Of a stretch of 64,000 nt of DNA, positions 16,752 to 28,437 are shown in pieces. The translations under genes and the position numbers were made by a program. Each line of letters starts with the position of its first letter. The first letter of the stretch is position 1. The notes under the pieces are model-generated. The model did no database searches and was not told the origin of the DNA. It saw nothing but the letters and a program-made list of their open reading frames with translations. Source of the stretch: an uncultured Christensenellaceae bacterium (GTDB taxonomy: Bacteria; Bacillota; Clostridia; Christensenellales; Christensenellaceae); the NCBI GenBank assembly GCA_934555865.1, contig CAKTFI010000003.1:1-64000 (forward strand). Direction: 5' to 3'.

Positions 16752-17681
16752 TTACCTTTCCAGCTGCGGATAGACCGTGTCCCAGAACGCGTCGAGCACG
16801 CCCTGCTGCCGCGCGTCCTGCGCATTGAGCACGGCGACGGCGCGGAGGTCGCGCAGCACGATCGCAAACTTCGCGTACTTGCCGTCCGCGCGGAAGGAAT
16901 TGTGCTGCCCGCGCCAGAACAGGAACCCATAGCCAAAGCGGCTGTCCGTGTGCTCCCCCGCGACAAAGGGCGCGGTCTCGACCTGCACGGCCTCGCTTTG
17001 CCGGATCCATTCCCGGCTCAGCACCTGCCGCCCGCCAAGCTGCCCATCGTTTAAGTACAGGCGGGTGAAGGACAAAAGCTCGCTCGGGGAAATCTCCAGG
17101 CCGCCCGCGCCGAAGGTCATCCCGCGCGGGTCGGTTTCCCAATGTGGGCGTGCGATGCCGAGCGGCGAAAACAGCCGCGGCATCAGGTAGTCCACGAGGC
17201 TGCACCCCGCCTTGCGCTGCACCAGCACGCCTGCGAGGTACGGCCCCATGTTGTTGTACTTGAAATGCGTGCCCGGGGCATACGGGAAGGGCTGCGCCAG
17301 GCAGAAGCGCACGAAGTCGTCCGTCCGCTCGGCCAGCTTTTCGCGGTCGCCGCCCATGAGGTACGCCGCGTCCTGCCCCGGCGCCATCGTGAGCAGGTCG
17401 CGCACGGTGAGCTTTTGCAGGTTTTCCGGCGGGTTTTCGGGCGCGTCCGCCGCAAAGTGCGAAAGCACCGGGTCCTCGAGCGCGAACAAGCCTTCCGCGA
17501 CCGCGAAGCCGACCGCGGCCGAGGTGAAGCTCTTGCTCACCGAATACTGGTTGCGCCGGTGCTCCGGCATCCAGAAATGCCGCGCGACCTCCTCCCCGTC
17601 CTGTTCCACGAGGATGGCCTCCATGTTCAAATTTTCCTTCTGCACCCGCTCCAAAAACGGGGTCAGGTCGAGCTTTGCCAT
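16752..17681 (-). CDS. Beta-lactamase-fold serine hydrolase
   Basis: A 309-residue class C beta-lactamase/esterase-like protein. The nucleophile motif SVSK (Ser47, Lys50) and the second motif YNN (Tyr142, Asn144) are present. No signal peptide is seen, so it is probably cytoplasmic, which argues against a classical beta-lactamase. It is the last of three genes after an M24 peptidase and a PNPOx-like protein. The substrate is unknown; esterase or peptidase activity is most likely. Confidence 0.85.
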   Translation of the reverse strand: MAKLDLTPFLERVQKENLNMEAILVEQDGEEVARHFWMPEHRRNQYSVSKSFTSAAVGFAVAEGLFALEDPVLSHFAADAPENPPENLQKLTVRDLLTMAPGQDAAYLMGGDREKLAERTDDFVRFCLAQPFPYAPGTHFKYNNMGPYLAGVLVQRKAGCSLVDYLMPRLFSPLGIARPHWETDPRGMTFGAGGLEISPSELLSFTRLYLNDGQLGGRQVLSREWIRQSEAVQVETAPFVAGEHTDSRFGYGFLFWRGQHNSFRADGKYAKFAIVLRDLRAVAVLNAQDARQQGVLDAFWDTVYPQLER

Positions 17682-17699
17682 GCTGTTTCTCCTTATATA

Positions 17700-18185
17700 T
17701 TACTCGTGCCGCTTGGCGGTGAGTCCGTCGACCTCCACCGCGATCACAGCGACCGCGCCGGTCATCGCCTCCGAAAAGGCAAATGTGCGCCCCGTCTGCT
17801 GCCGCATGATGGCGTCGAGCGCCGCGGCCTTGTCCGCATGATTTTCCAACAGCCGCGCCCGGCCCTCGCCCATCACGCTCTCAAAGCGGCTGGAATAGGT
17901 GCAGGGCGTCTCGGCGTCGGCGGCATAGACCTCTGCGCCGCAGTCCATCTCGAACGCGACGCGCGGGTTTTGCCGGATGGCGTCGATCTTGCGGCCCTCT
18001 TTGGCGCTGTGGAAATACAGCGTATAGTTCCCCTCGCGCACCGCATAGCCAAAGTTCAGCGGCACGATATACGGCCCGGCCTCGTCAAAGAGCCCCAGGC
18101 GACACACGCGGCATTTCTTCATGATTTCCTCTACCTCGCCCGGCAGGCTGACCTGCCGATCCTTTCGGCGCATGGCGTATTGCAT
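17700..18185 (-). CDS. Pyridoxamine 5'-phosphate oxidase-like (NimA-type) flavoprotein
   Basis: A 161-residue split-barrel FMN-binding protein. The order MKKCRVCRLGLFDEAGPYIVPLNFGY, then YFHSAKEGRKIDAI, then VAFEMDC is that of NimA/PNPOx-like proteins, which reduce nitroimidazoles or unknown substrates. It lies between an M24 peptidase and a serine hydrolase with gaps of 9 and 18 bases, so the three form an operon. The start has only a weak GAGG upstream; a Met four residues further in is an alternative. Confidence 0.85.
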   Translation of the reverse strand: MQYAMRRKDRQVSLPGEVEEIMKKCRVCRLGLFDEAGPYIVPLNFGYAVREGNYTLYFHSAKEGRKIDAIRQNPRVAFEMDCGAEVYAADAETPCTYSSRFESVMGEGRARLLENHADKAAALDAIMRQQTGRTFAFSEAMTGAVAVIAVEVDGLTAKRHE

Positions 18186-18194
18186 TGGCGCGCC

Positions 18195-19271
18195 TCACTC
18201 TACGATCTGGAGCTCGCGCGGGTAGTGGTTGAGCGTCTCCGCCCCGTCCGCCGTGACGAGCACGAGGTCCTCGATGCGCACGCCGAACTTGCCCGGGAGG
18301 TAGATGCCCGGCTCGATGGAAAAGCACATGCCCTCCTCCACGAGCTGCGCATTGTTGGCGGAGACAGAGGGTTCCTCGTGCAGCCCGAGGCCGATGCTGT
18401 GCCCCAGGCGGTGCGTGAAGTATTCGCCGTAGCCCATGGAGGCGATATAATCGCGCGCCGCGGCGTCGATGGAGGCGAAGCTCACGCCCGGCTTAGCCGC
18501 CGCCCGCCCCCGCCGGTTGGCCTCGCGCACGATCTCATAGACTTTTTTCTGCTCCTCGGTCGCGCTCCCGAAAAAGAAGGTGCGCGTCATGTCCGCGAAA
18601 TACCCGTCCGTGGCCTGCCCCGCGTCCACGAGCACGAGGTCGCCGCGCTTGAGCCGGGTCGCGCCGTTCACATGGTGCGGTTCGGCCGCGCCCGCGGAAA
18701 AGCCCACGAGCGGTTCCCACGGCTCGCCCACCTTGCGGTATTCCGCAAGCAGCAGCTCCGCCAGCTCCAGCTCCGTCATGCCCTCGCGCAACATGCCCGG
18801 CACCTTAGAAATCACTTCGTCGTTCAAGATCGACGCGCGGCGCATGGCCTCCTGCTCGGCAGCGTCCTTGATCATCCGCGTCTGCTCGACGGCGAAGGAG
18901 CCGTTTTTGGGCGTGATGTCCGGCCGCTGGTCCAAAATTTCAATCAAAAACTGCGCATATAAAAAGCGGTCGATGCCGACCGGCCCGGCGGGCAGGAAGG
19001 CGGCGAGGTCAGCCGTCGCGACATCGGTGTCGTCGTGATACACGACCGAGAAGCCCTCACCCGGCTCGATCGGGAACAGGCGGTTGACGAACAGCACCGC
19101 CTCGCCCTCCGCCGGGATGGCGAGCGCCATCAGCCGCTCGCCCACATGCGCCACATGGCGGTCGATGAGGTAGCCGATGGAGATGGGGTCGGACACGACG
19201 GTGACGGGCAGCCCCGCCGCGCGGAGCTTTTCGCGCACGCGCTGCATGCGCGCCTGAAATCGATTCTGCAT
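18195..19271 (-). CDS. M24-family Xaa-Pro aminopeptidase-like protein
   Basis: A 358-residue protein with an N-terminal creatinase-like domain and a C-terminal pita-bread metallopeptidase domain. Metal ligands are visible as LVDAGQATDGYFADMTRTF (two Asp), HRLGHSIGLGLHEEP (His), SIEPGIYLPG (Glu) and VRIEDLVLV (Glu). Enzymes of this group release N-terminal residues before proline. The ATG has GGAGGA upstream; it is the first gene of a three-gene operon. Confidence 0.92.
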   Translation of the reverse strand: MQNRFQARMQRVREKLRAAGLPVTVVSDPISIGYLIDRHVAHVGERLMALAIPAEGEAVLFVNRLFPIEPGEGFSVVYHDDTDVATADLAAFLPAGPVGIDRFLYAQFLIEILDQRPDITPKNGSFAVEQTRMIKDAAEQEAMRRASILNDEVISKVPGMLREGMTELELAELLLAEYRKVGEPWEPLVGFSAGAAEPHHVNGATRLKRGDLVLVDAGQATDGYFADMTRTFFFGSATEEQKKVYEIVREANRRGRAAAKPGVSFASIDAAARDYIASMGYGEYFTHRLGHSIGLGLHEEPSVSANNAQLVEEGMCFSIEPGIYLPGKFGVRIEDLVLVTADGAETLNHYPRELQIVE

Positions 19272-19834
19272 AGGAAGTCCTCCGGTTCTTTTTTCTCTAT
19301 CTTAGCACACTTTCGCCCGGTTTCCCATACGAAACTGCGGCGGAGCGGGGGAATTTTGCGCGGGGAGCGGAGCGGCGTGCAACCGAGGCTTAGGCGGAAG
19401 GTACGCGGAAGGACAAGCGGTGGAAGAGATTCTCCCGCCAAGAGGTTCGGGACGCAGAGGCAAGGGAAGCACGATACATTCACTCCGGCGCCAAGGCAAG
19501 GAGGTATTGCAGGAAACACAACACCGACGAATGAGCAAAAATGCCGCAACGGCAAGCTGCGGAAAAAACAAACGCGGAATATCTGCCCCTACATAAGATG
19601 GAAAGGAATTCCTGACAATTGACCAGAAAAGTGCGGGAGAGGGGCAGCGTTGGCAAAGGTCGCGTGAGGCACATTGCGGGAGGTGAAAGCGCAAAGGGGG
19701 GCAGGGTGGCGCGTATCCCTCCGCCGAAGCTTGTGCAGAGGGCGGCCACAAAAAGCGGAAGTGCAGAAGGGGGCGACACGCTCGCCTATTTGACGCTTTT
19801 TTGTGCAATTTCTGCATTTTCCCCGAAAAAGGGC

Positions 19835-19865
19835 TTGACCTGTAGCGCACTTCAGGGTCTATACT
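19835..19865 (+). promoter_or_regulatory. MerR-type promoter with 19-bp spacer (orphan)
   Basis: TTGACC, 19 bases, TATACT, with the dyad CCTGTAGCGCACTTCAGG at 19839-19856 in the spacer. The long spacer and central dyad are the hallmark of MerR-activated promoters. The dyad resembles those at 36634-36651 and 59048-59065. No gene follows directly. Confidence 0.7.
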
Positions 19866-20271
19866 TTACAGTATTCCCCTCCGCGGGGACGGCGCAGCGT
19901 GAAGACCCATGCGAACGACCCTCCTTTGCCGCAAAGCGGGCGCAGGCGTTCGCGCGGGCCGTCGTGGTGGGATTTTCGCGGGCAGCGCCGCCCTGCCGCA
20001 AGCCGCCGCACGGGGATTTTCGCGAGTGCAAGCCTGCCTTTCGGGCATCTTGCGCGGGCGAGCGGTGGGAGGAGGAAGCGAAATGTGCCCTCTCAGGGCG
20101 GCTCCCTCGGCGCGGGCGCTTGCAGGATGCGCGGCGCGGGTTTGCAAAAAGTGAAAAGGCGCGACGGTGAAAGCCAGACGCGGCCGCCAGTCTGCCCACG
20201 ACATGCCTGCCCCATTTTCGGCAGGGGCATGCACCCAAGCAACGCCTGTAAGTGTGCCTGTAGACGACATT

Positions 20272-20355
20272 GCGGCACAGTGACACGGGCAGAAAACGGC
20301 GCGAAGGCATTCCCGCCAAGCGGCACAGTGACATTCCCCGGCGCGAAGGCATTTC
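20272..20355 (+). repeat. Degenerate direct repeats
   Basis: GCGGCACAGTGACA at 20272 recurs at 20320, and GGCGCGAAGGCATT follows each copy. Weaker copies of the CATTCCCGCCAAGC word continue to about 20560. Confidence 0.7.
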
Positions 20356-20702
20356 TCAAAAAGGCGCACCTGTGAGCGGTGCTTACATGCCCTCCGTGCG
20401 CAAAGACACTTCCGGGGCGGATCATACCCCTGCCCATCGGGGGGCAGGAAATTGCCTCCCAGCATGAAGGCATTTCCGCCGAGCGCTCATGGCATGTTCC
20501 GCCAAGCGACGCCATCTACATTCCCCGGCACGACAGCACAGGCAGAAAGCATTGAAGCCGCACGCCCGGCAAGCGGCGCGGCGGCATTCCTGTGCGAACA
20601 CCATTGCAACGGCCGCCAGCGCCTTCCCACTGCACCGACCAACTGATCATTTTGCAGCGGCCGCGCGGACTTCTGCGCACGCTGCATTATAAGGAGAATT
20701 TT

Positions 20703-21932
20703 ATGAAACCCAAACAAAAACTGCACTACGCGTGGGTGGTCTGCATTTGCTGCTCGCTCGCCATGTTCTGCGTGGCCGGGCTCACGAGCACCTGCTTTTC
20801 CGTGTTCTCGCCCTACCTCATTTCCCAGGCGGGCCTGAGCGGCGCGCAGACCTCCTCGCTGCTTACCATCCGCAGCCTGGCGGCCTTCCTCGCACTGTTT
20901 GTCGTCACGCAATATAGCGACAAGCTCGGCCTGCGGCTCGGCATCGCGCTCGGCACGCTCGTGACCGGGCTCGGCTTCCTGTTCTATGCCATCGCGGGCA
21001 GGAGCTACCTGCTCTACTGCGTGGGCGCGGCCGTCACGGGCATCGGCTACACTCTGGGCGGCATCACGCCGATCGCCGTGCTGTTCGCGGAATGGTTCCA
21101 CACGCACCGCTCGCTCGCCATGGGCATCTGCTCGGCCGGCACAGGCGTGAGCTCCATCCTCGTCCCGCAGATCCTCATCCCCATCTTTGAAAAGGACTCC
21201 CTGCGGACGGGCTTCCTCTTGGAGGCGGCCTTCGTGACGGTCGTCGCGGTGCTGCTGTTCGTGCTGCTGCGCAACCATCCGTCGGAAAAGGGGCTTTCCC
21301 GCCTTGGCGCGGAGGAGATCGGCAAGCCGGTGCAGGTGCGCCGTCTGCCCCTGCACCGCACGCTGTCCCGCGGCGATGCGGCCTGGATGGTCGCCGCGAC
21401 CTTCCTCATGGGCATCGCGACCATCCCCGGCCCGTCGCACATCTCCGTGCTGTACAAGACGGAGGGCTTTTCCGCGGAATCCATCTCCCTGCTGCTCTCG
21501 CTGTTTGGCGCGGCGCTCATCGTGGGCAAGTGCCTGCTCGGGCAATTGGCCGACCGCTTCGGCAGCCTGCGCGCGACCGTGCCGTTCTACCTGCTCGTGC
21601 TCTCGGGCTATGCCCTGTGCGCGCTGGCGGGGATGGGAAGCATGCCGCTCGCGATCGCTTCCGTCCTGACGATGGGCGTCGGGTGCGCGGTCGGCACGCT
21701 GTGCTATTCCATGTTTGCGGGCGACATGTGCCCGCCGGAGCAGTTCGGCGCGACCGTCCGCACCTATCAGCTCACGAGCACCCTGGGCGGCATGGCCTCG
21801 AGCTTCCTGCCCGGCCTGCTCGCCGACCTGACGGGGCACTACATGGTCTCGTATGTCGCCTTTGTCGCAATCGGGCTTGTGAGCCTCGGCATGATCTGCC
21901 TCGTGTACCGCCACCTCGAACAGCAGGCATAG
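20703..21932 (+). CDS. MFS transporter
   Basis: A 409-residue protein with about 12 membrane helices. The loop 2-3 region QYSDKLGLRLGIALG and the mid-protein GQLADRFGSLRA match the MFS motif GxLaDrxGrR. The start at 20703 has AAGGAG 8 bases upstream. The order of helices and the interior proline/glycine content resemble oxalate/formate-antiporter-like or CynX-type MFS members, but the substrate is not assignable. No convincing local promoter was seen; the nearest is the MerR-type promoter at 19835. Confidence 0.88.
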   Translation: MKPKQKLHYAWVVCICCSLAMFCVAGLTSTCFSVFSPYLISQAGLSGAQTSSLLTIRSLAAFLALFVVTQYSDKLGLRLGIALGTLVTGLGFLFYAIAGRSYLLYCVGAAVTGIGYTLGGITPIAVLFAEWFHTHRSLAMGICSAGTGVSSILVPQILIPIFEKDSLRTGFLLEAAFVTVVAVLLFVLLRNHPSEKGLSRLGAEEIGKPVQVRRLPLHRTLSRGDAAWMVAATFLMGIATIPGPSHISVLYKTEGFSAESISLLLSLFGAALIVGKCLLGQLADRFGSLRATVPFYLLVLSGYALCALAGMGSMPLAIASVLTMGVGCAVGTLCYSMFAGDMCPPEQFGATVRTYQLTSTLGGMASSFLPGLLADLTGHYMVSYVAFVAIGLVSLGMICLVYRHLEQQA

Positions 21933-21955
21933 GGCAATACGGCTCCCAGATAAAC

Positions 21956-21986
21956 GAAACCTCCCGTCGTGCGCGGGAGGTTTTTT
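21956..21986 (+). terminator. Terminator of the MFS gene
   Basis: AACCTCCCG, loop, CGGGAGGTTTTTT. Confidence 0.85.
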
Positions 21987-22067
21987 GCGCCCCCTTCCCC
22001 TTTCCCCCGCCGTGTGGTAGGATAGAGTTAACCGCGCCGCACCCCGGCGCACACAGGAGGACACACC

Positions 22068-22589
22068 ATGGAAATTCGGCCGCTGGACCCCGCCGCCTAT
22101 GCGGGCAAAACCTTCACCACCCGCTATCAAACCGCGGGGTATTACGACATCTGCGCCTGCGAGGGTGGGTTTGAAATCCAACATCGGCCGTTCCCGTCGC
22201 CGGTCTGGCGCTCCTTCGAGGACGAATTCTTCGTCGAATGCCTGGAGGACCCGGTCGCGTTCGGCGCATTCGTGGGCGAGGTGCTCGTGGGCTATGCCGA
22301 AGGTTCGCGCGAGAGCTGGAACAACCGCTTCCGCCTCTCGAACATCTGCGTGTTCGACGACGCCGTGCGCGGCGGGGGCGTGGGGAGCAAGCTCCTCGCC
22401 GCCATCGAGGGCGCGGCCAGAGCGGCGGGTGCGCGCATGCTCGTGCTGGAGACGCAATCCTGCAACGAAAACGCGATCGCGTTCTACCGCAAAAACGGCT
22501 TTCAAATGATCGGCTTCGACCTGTATGCCTATTCCAACGACGACCCTGCGCGGCGGGAGGTGCGCATCGAGATGGGCAAGAAGCTGTGA
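22068..22589 (+). CDS. GNAT-family N-acetyltransferase
   Basis: A 173-residue protein with the acetyl-CoA-binding region VFDDAVRGGGVGSKLLAAIE (motif A R/QxxGxG/A as RGGGVGS) and the C-terminal NENAIAFYRKNGFQMIGFD strand-helix typical of GNAT enzymes. AGGAGG lies before the ATG. It acetylates an amine of unknown identity. Confidence 0.88.
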   Translation: MEIRPLDPAAYAGKTFTTRYQTAGYYDICACEGGFEIQHRPFPSPVWRSFEDEFFVECLEDPVAFGAFVGEVLVGYAEGSRESWNNRFRLSNICVFDDAVRGGGVGSKLLAAIEGAARAAGARMLVLETQSCNENAIAFYRKNGFQMIGFDLYAYSNDDPARREVRIEMGKKL

Positions 22590-22598
22590 CCCTCGCCC

Positions 22599-22627
22599 TT
22601 GCCCGGCGCGCCGGTTTGTGGTATGCT
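22599..22627 (+). promoter_or_regulatory. Promoter of the 22669 gene
   Basis: TTGCCC, 17 bases, TATGCT. Confidence 0.6.
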
Positions 22628-22668
22628 GTTCCAAATCCCCGCCTCGTCGGGAAGGCAAGAGGGCGCCC

Positions 22669-23169
22669 ATGCGGCTGCGCCGATTTGCCGAAGTGAGCGG
22701 ACAATATGTCACGAAGATCTACGGGCAGGACCGGTTTGCCTTTGCGCAGTCGGATTCCGCCGACTTCTATGACCTCCTCGAATGGGCGAAGCAGGGCGCA
22801 TACCCCGGGAGCGTCCTTTCCTTCTATGACTTTGCGACCGGCGCGGTATACCGCCCGTTTGAAAAGCGCGAAAATCTCCTGTACAGCGACCCGGTCTACC
22901 TCCTGAGCGAGCGGGACGAGGTCCGCTGCTACTTCCCCACGCCCTTCCGCTTCGCGCCGGGCGAACACGAATCGGTGCAGTTCGTCCGCGACGGCAAGGT
23001 ATACCTGGAAAACTGGGTCGAGGAGGGCTGGGACGACGCGCAGGACCGCGCGACCGAAGCCTACCGCATATATTACGAAACGGTCGTGCGCGACGTTTCG
23101 GGCCGGGAGCTCTCGCGCGAGGTGGGCGGGCTGTACCAATCCGCCGACGGCGACTGGTGGATGGCCTAA
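22669..23169 (+). CDS. Hypothetical protein, 166 aa
   Basis: A soluble protein rich in aromatic residues (MRLRRFAEVSGQYVTKIYG... and SADGDWWMA at the end). The start at 22669 is supported by AAGAGG upstream and by the promoter; the longer frame would begin inside the GNAT gene. I do not recognise a family. The acyltransferase gene begins 17 bases after its stop. Confidence 0.65.
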   Translation: MRLRRFAEVSGQYVTKIYGQDRFAFAQSDSADFYDLLEWAKQGAYPGSVLSFYDFATGAVYRPFEKRENLLYSDPVYLLSERDEVRCYFPTPFRFAPGEHESVQFVRDGKVYLENWVEEGWDDAQDRATEAYRIYYETVVRDVSGRELSREVGGLYQSADGDWWMA

Positions 23170-23186
23170 AACGAAAGGAAAAAGGC

Positions 23187-24374
23187 ATGCCCCGCACATC
23201 TCCCCGCAAATGGCATATCGAGGCGCTGCGCATCGTCGCCGCGCTGTTCGTCCTCTTCAACCACACGGGCGAAGAGGGCTTCTTTTTGTTTGCCGCGCAG
23301 CCGGCGACCTCGCCGCTTTGTTGGGCATACCTGTCCCTAAGCATCCTGTGCAAGGCAGCTGTGCCGCTGTTTTTCATGGCAAGCGGCGCGCTGCTCCTGA
23401 CCGATAAGCGAGAGGAACCGCCGCGCGTCACGCTGACCCGGCGCGCCGGGCGCATGGCCGCGGTGCTCCTGCTCACCTCGCTCGGGTATGAAATCTGGCA
23501 CTGCCGCCTGTGGAAAACGCCCTTTTCGGTGCTGCACTTTTTGGAAGGGCTGTATCGGGGCAGCATCTGCACGCCGCTGTGGTACCTGTATGCCTACCTT
23601 GGGATGCTCGTCTGCCTGCCCCTGCTGCGGCGACTGGCGCAGGGGCTTCGGGACGCGGAATTTCGCTACTGGATCCGCTGCCTGCTCCTGTTCCAGGGCG
23701 TCGTCCCCGTGGCGGCCGCCCTGCTCTGGCCGGACGGCGCGCCGGCAAGCGGGTTTTCGCTCGGCTGGGCGGCCATGCAGGCGGTGTGCTACCCCTGCCT
23801 CGGGTATTTCGCGGAACACCGCGTGCCGCGGGAGGCCCTGTCCCATAAGGCGATGGGGCACCTGACGGTCGGGTGCCTCGCGGGCGTCGGCGCGAGCGCG
23901 GCGCTCACGCTGCTCGCCGCCCGGCGCAGCGGGGTGTGTACCGAGGCGCAAAGTCAGGGCTTTTTTACGCTGTTCACGCCGCTCTACGCGCTGACGATCT
24001 ACCTCGGGCTGCGCCGCCTGTGTTCGCCGCGTCCCGCTGCGGGGGATGTTCTACCCGGGCGGTCGAAGTCGTGTACTGTCGCAGAGGATGTCCTGCGGAA
24101 GAGTTGCGGAACAGATCCGGATGGTGCGCCGCGCACCGTTGCGAAATCCCGCTGGGCGCGGCTGCTCTGCGCCGCGGGCGAGGGCACCTTCTTTCTCTAC
24201 CTCTCGCATGTGTGGATCATGAATCTGCCGCTGCTGCGCGCGCTGCGGACGGCGCTCTGCCCGGTGCTGGGCGAGATGGGCGCGACGCTTGCCTACCTGG
24301 CCGCCGTATTTGTGGTGGGCGACCTCGCCGGGTGGGCGCTACGGCGCGTGCCCGGGGTGCGGCGACTGCTGTAG
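23187..24374 (+). CDS. Membrane acyltransferase (acyltransferase-3/OafA type)
   Basis: A 395-residue integral membrane protein opening with WHIEALRIVAALFVLFNHT, where the conserved Arg and the late His of the family sit, and ending with FFLYLSHVWIMN and a basic tail. Such enzymes O-acylate surface sugars or other exported molecules. Residues about 285-325 form a polar loop unlike the rest. The start at 23187 is preceded by AAAGGAA. Confidence 0.82.
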   Translation: MPRTSPRKWHIEALRIVAALFVLFNHTGEEGFFLFAAQPATSPLCWAYLSLSILCKAAVPLFFMASGALLLTDKREEPPRVTLTRRAGRMAAVLLLTSLGYEIWHCRLWKTPFSVLHFLEGLYRGSICTPLWYLYAYLGMLVCLPLLRRLAQGLRDAEFRYWIRCLLLFQGVVPVAAALLWPDGAPASGFSLGWAAMQAVCYPCLGYFAEHRVPREALSHKAMGHLTVGCLAGVGASAALTLLAARRSGVCTEAQSQGFFTLFTPLYALTIYLGLRRLCSPRPAAGDVLPGRSKSCTVAEDVLRKSCGTDPDGAPRTVAKSRWARLLCAAGEGTFFLYLSHVWIMNLPLLRALRTALCPVLGEMGATLAYLAAVFVVGDLAGWALRRVPGVRRLL

Positions 24375-24385
24375 AGGAGATATCG

Positions 24386-24427
24386 AAAAACCCGCCCGCG
24401 GGAAGTCGTTCCCGGGACGGGTTTTTT
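24386..24427. terminator. Bidirectional terminator
   Basis: AAAAACCCG...CGGGTTTTTT arms with a second inner stem; lies between convergent genes. Confidence 0.85.
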
Positions 24428-24546
24428 GATGTTTTTCTTTGCGCGCAGGGTTTTTGCCCGCGCAATTTTTCGACATGCGCACGGGAGCGCACGCAAAGCT
24501 TTGTCCGGCATTTTTGCACGGACAGTTTTTTGCCCCCCGCCGCCGC

Positions 24547-27270
<2,724 letters not shown>

Positions 27271-27314
27271 AATAACTCCCTTCCGGCGGCTTCTGCCGCC
27301 GTATGGCCGCCGCG

Positions 27315-27581
27315 TCAGTCCTTCTTGCCGAACAGGCGAGCGAACAGGCCGGCCTTTTGGTATTCCTCCGTCCGGATGGCACCCACGGTGTAGCCCGTGG
27401 CCTCGATCGCCGCCTTGAGCTTCGCCTCGTCAAGGGGCGCCTCCGCAAGGATGACCGTCTCGCCCTTTGCGTGCGAGGAAGCGACCTTTTTCACGGGGAA
27501 CGCGCCCCGCACCGCGTCGTTGACATGCGCCTCGCACATGCCGCACTGCATGCCGTCTACCTGTAGCGTTATCTTCTGCAT
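27315..27581 (-). CDS. copZ: CopZ-like copper chaperone (HMA domain)
   Basis: An 88-residue heavy-metal-associated protein with the CGMC metal site (Cys13, Cys16) and a basic C-terminal extension (LFARLFGKKD). It delivers Cu(I) to CopA or CsoR. It lies between csoR and copA in the same orientation, and its ATG is preceded by AAGGAG. Confidence 0.88.
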   Translation of the reverse strand: MQKITLQVDGMQCGMCEAHVNDAVRGAFPVKKVASSHAKGETVILAEAPLDEAKLKAAIEATGYTVGAIRTEEYQKAGLFARLFGKKD

Positions 27582-27676
27582 AACCGTTTCTCCTTATGCT
27601 AAATTTTGTATGTCAGGCCGCCTTTGGCGCTTCCCGCAGCCTCTCCGGGCACCGCGCGCCGCCCCCGGCCGAGCTT

Positions 27677-27940
27677 TCACTTCAAAATCTTGTCCAGGAG
27701 CGAGTACAGCTCCGCCATCTTCTGCTGGCTGTCGCCCGTCTCCACCGCGTGGTTGACGCACATCTCCATGTGCGCTTTCAGGATCTCCTTGTTCGCGCGG
27801 TTGAGCACCGCCTGCGCCGCCAGGATCTGGTTGGAGATGTCGATGCAATACCGATCCTCCTCCACCATGCGCAGGATGCCGTCCAACTGCCCCTTCGCCG
27901 TCTTTAAGAGCTTTTCCACCTTTGCCCGATCTGCCTTCAC
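27677..27940 (-). CDS. csoR: CsoR copper-sensing repressor
   Basis: An 87-residue all-helical repressor. The start is taken as GTG at 27940 with AAAAGGAGG upstream; longer frames add an unrelated arginine-rich stretch. The Cu(I) ligands Cys32, His57 and Cys61 (Y-C, H-M-E-M-C) are all present, as is the GQLDGILRMVEEDRYCID block. CsoR leaves DNA when it binds Cu(I), turning on export genes. A palindromic operator lies at 28409-28425, about 470 bases upstream, next to a strong promoter. Confidence 0.9.
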   Translation of the reverse strand: MKADRAKVEKLLKTAKGQLDGILRMVEEDRYCIDISNQILAAQAVLNRANKEILKAHMEMCVNHAVETGDSQQKMAELYSLLDKILK

Positions 27941-28408
27941 CGCGTCCTCCTTTTGCCCGATAGAGCGGGAACTGCCCACCGCGAGAGGCGGGGGCGTGCG
28001 ATCGCCTCTTTTGCCGATGTCCGGCAGGCGCGCCCCGGCCGCAAGGCCGATGCTTCGGCGCGTGCATGCTTCCCGAAAAGCGCCCCACGGCTGGCACAAG
28101 GCCGCCGCGAGGAGAGTGGCTGCCAAGCAAGCGCCGCCTCGCGTACAGCCGCATTCGCCTGCGCCGCCCGGCCTCCCGCGTTCGCTTGGACGGCATGCCT
28201 ATTTCGGCGATATGCCTGCCTTTGCGGGATGCCTGCGTTGGCGGTGCGTCCAATGCACCATACTGGTCATGCGTTCGCTTCGGTCGCGTGCCCGCTTTCC
28301 CAGACTTGCCGCGTCCGCGCTTTTGCGCTGGCGGGGTGCCTGCGTTGGCGATATGCTCGCTCCAAAGAGCTGCCTATGCCGTCGGATGTTCTCTCTGCTC
28401 TATCATGG
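27941..28408 (-). other. Long leader of the copper operon with degenerate repeats
   Basis: About 490 bases separate the CsoR-controlled promoter from the csoR start. No gene is seen. Repeated words include GGGxTGCCTGCGTTGGCG (near 28227 and 28333), GGCGATATGCxxG (28205 and 28347) and GCGTTCGCTT (28177 and 28270). Confidence 0.55.
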
Positions 28409-28425
28409 CACCCCCCTGGGGGGTG
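28409..28425 (-). promoter_or_regulatory. CsoR operator
   Basis: CACCCCCCTGGGGGGTG, a 17-bp palindrome with the C/G-tract form of known CsoR boxes, 12 bases downstream of the -10 box. Confidence 0.8.
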
Positions 28426-28437
28426 GTGTCTATGCAT

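Larger units (their letters stand above)
19272..20702. other. Long repeat-bearing intergenic region (1.4 kb)
   Basis: No credible gene on either strand; the open frames have arginine/proline-rich translations without ribosome binding sites. It contains a MerR-type promoter (19835-19865) pointing towards the MFS gene 840 bases away, and a degenerate array of GC-rich repeats (best copies at 20272-20312 and 20320-20355). GGGATTTTCGCG also occurs twice, near 19970 and 20016. Confidence 0.6.

Noticed and set aside
17142-18962. 606-codon plus-strand frame
   Set aside because: It is the antisense shadow of three well-supported minus-strand genes.
19899-20375. Candidate gene directly behind the 19.8-kb MerR promoter
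   Set aside because: No ribosome binding site, and the translation is low-information and made of repeat sequence.
20487-22712. 741-codon minus-strand frame
   Set aside because: Shadow of the MFS and GNAT genes; composition is typical of antisense frames in GC-rich DNA.
27677-28126. Longer csoR start with an N-terminal extension
   Set aside because: The extension is unrelated to CsoR and the GTG at 27940 has a strong AGGAGG site.
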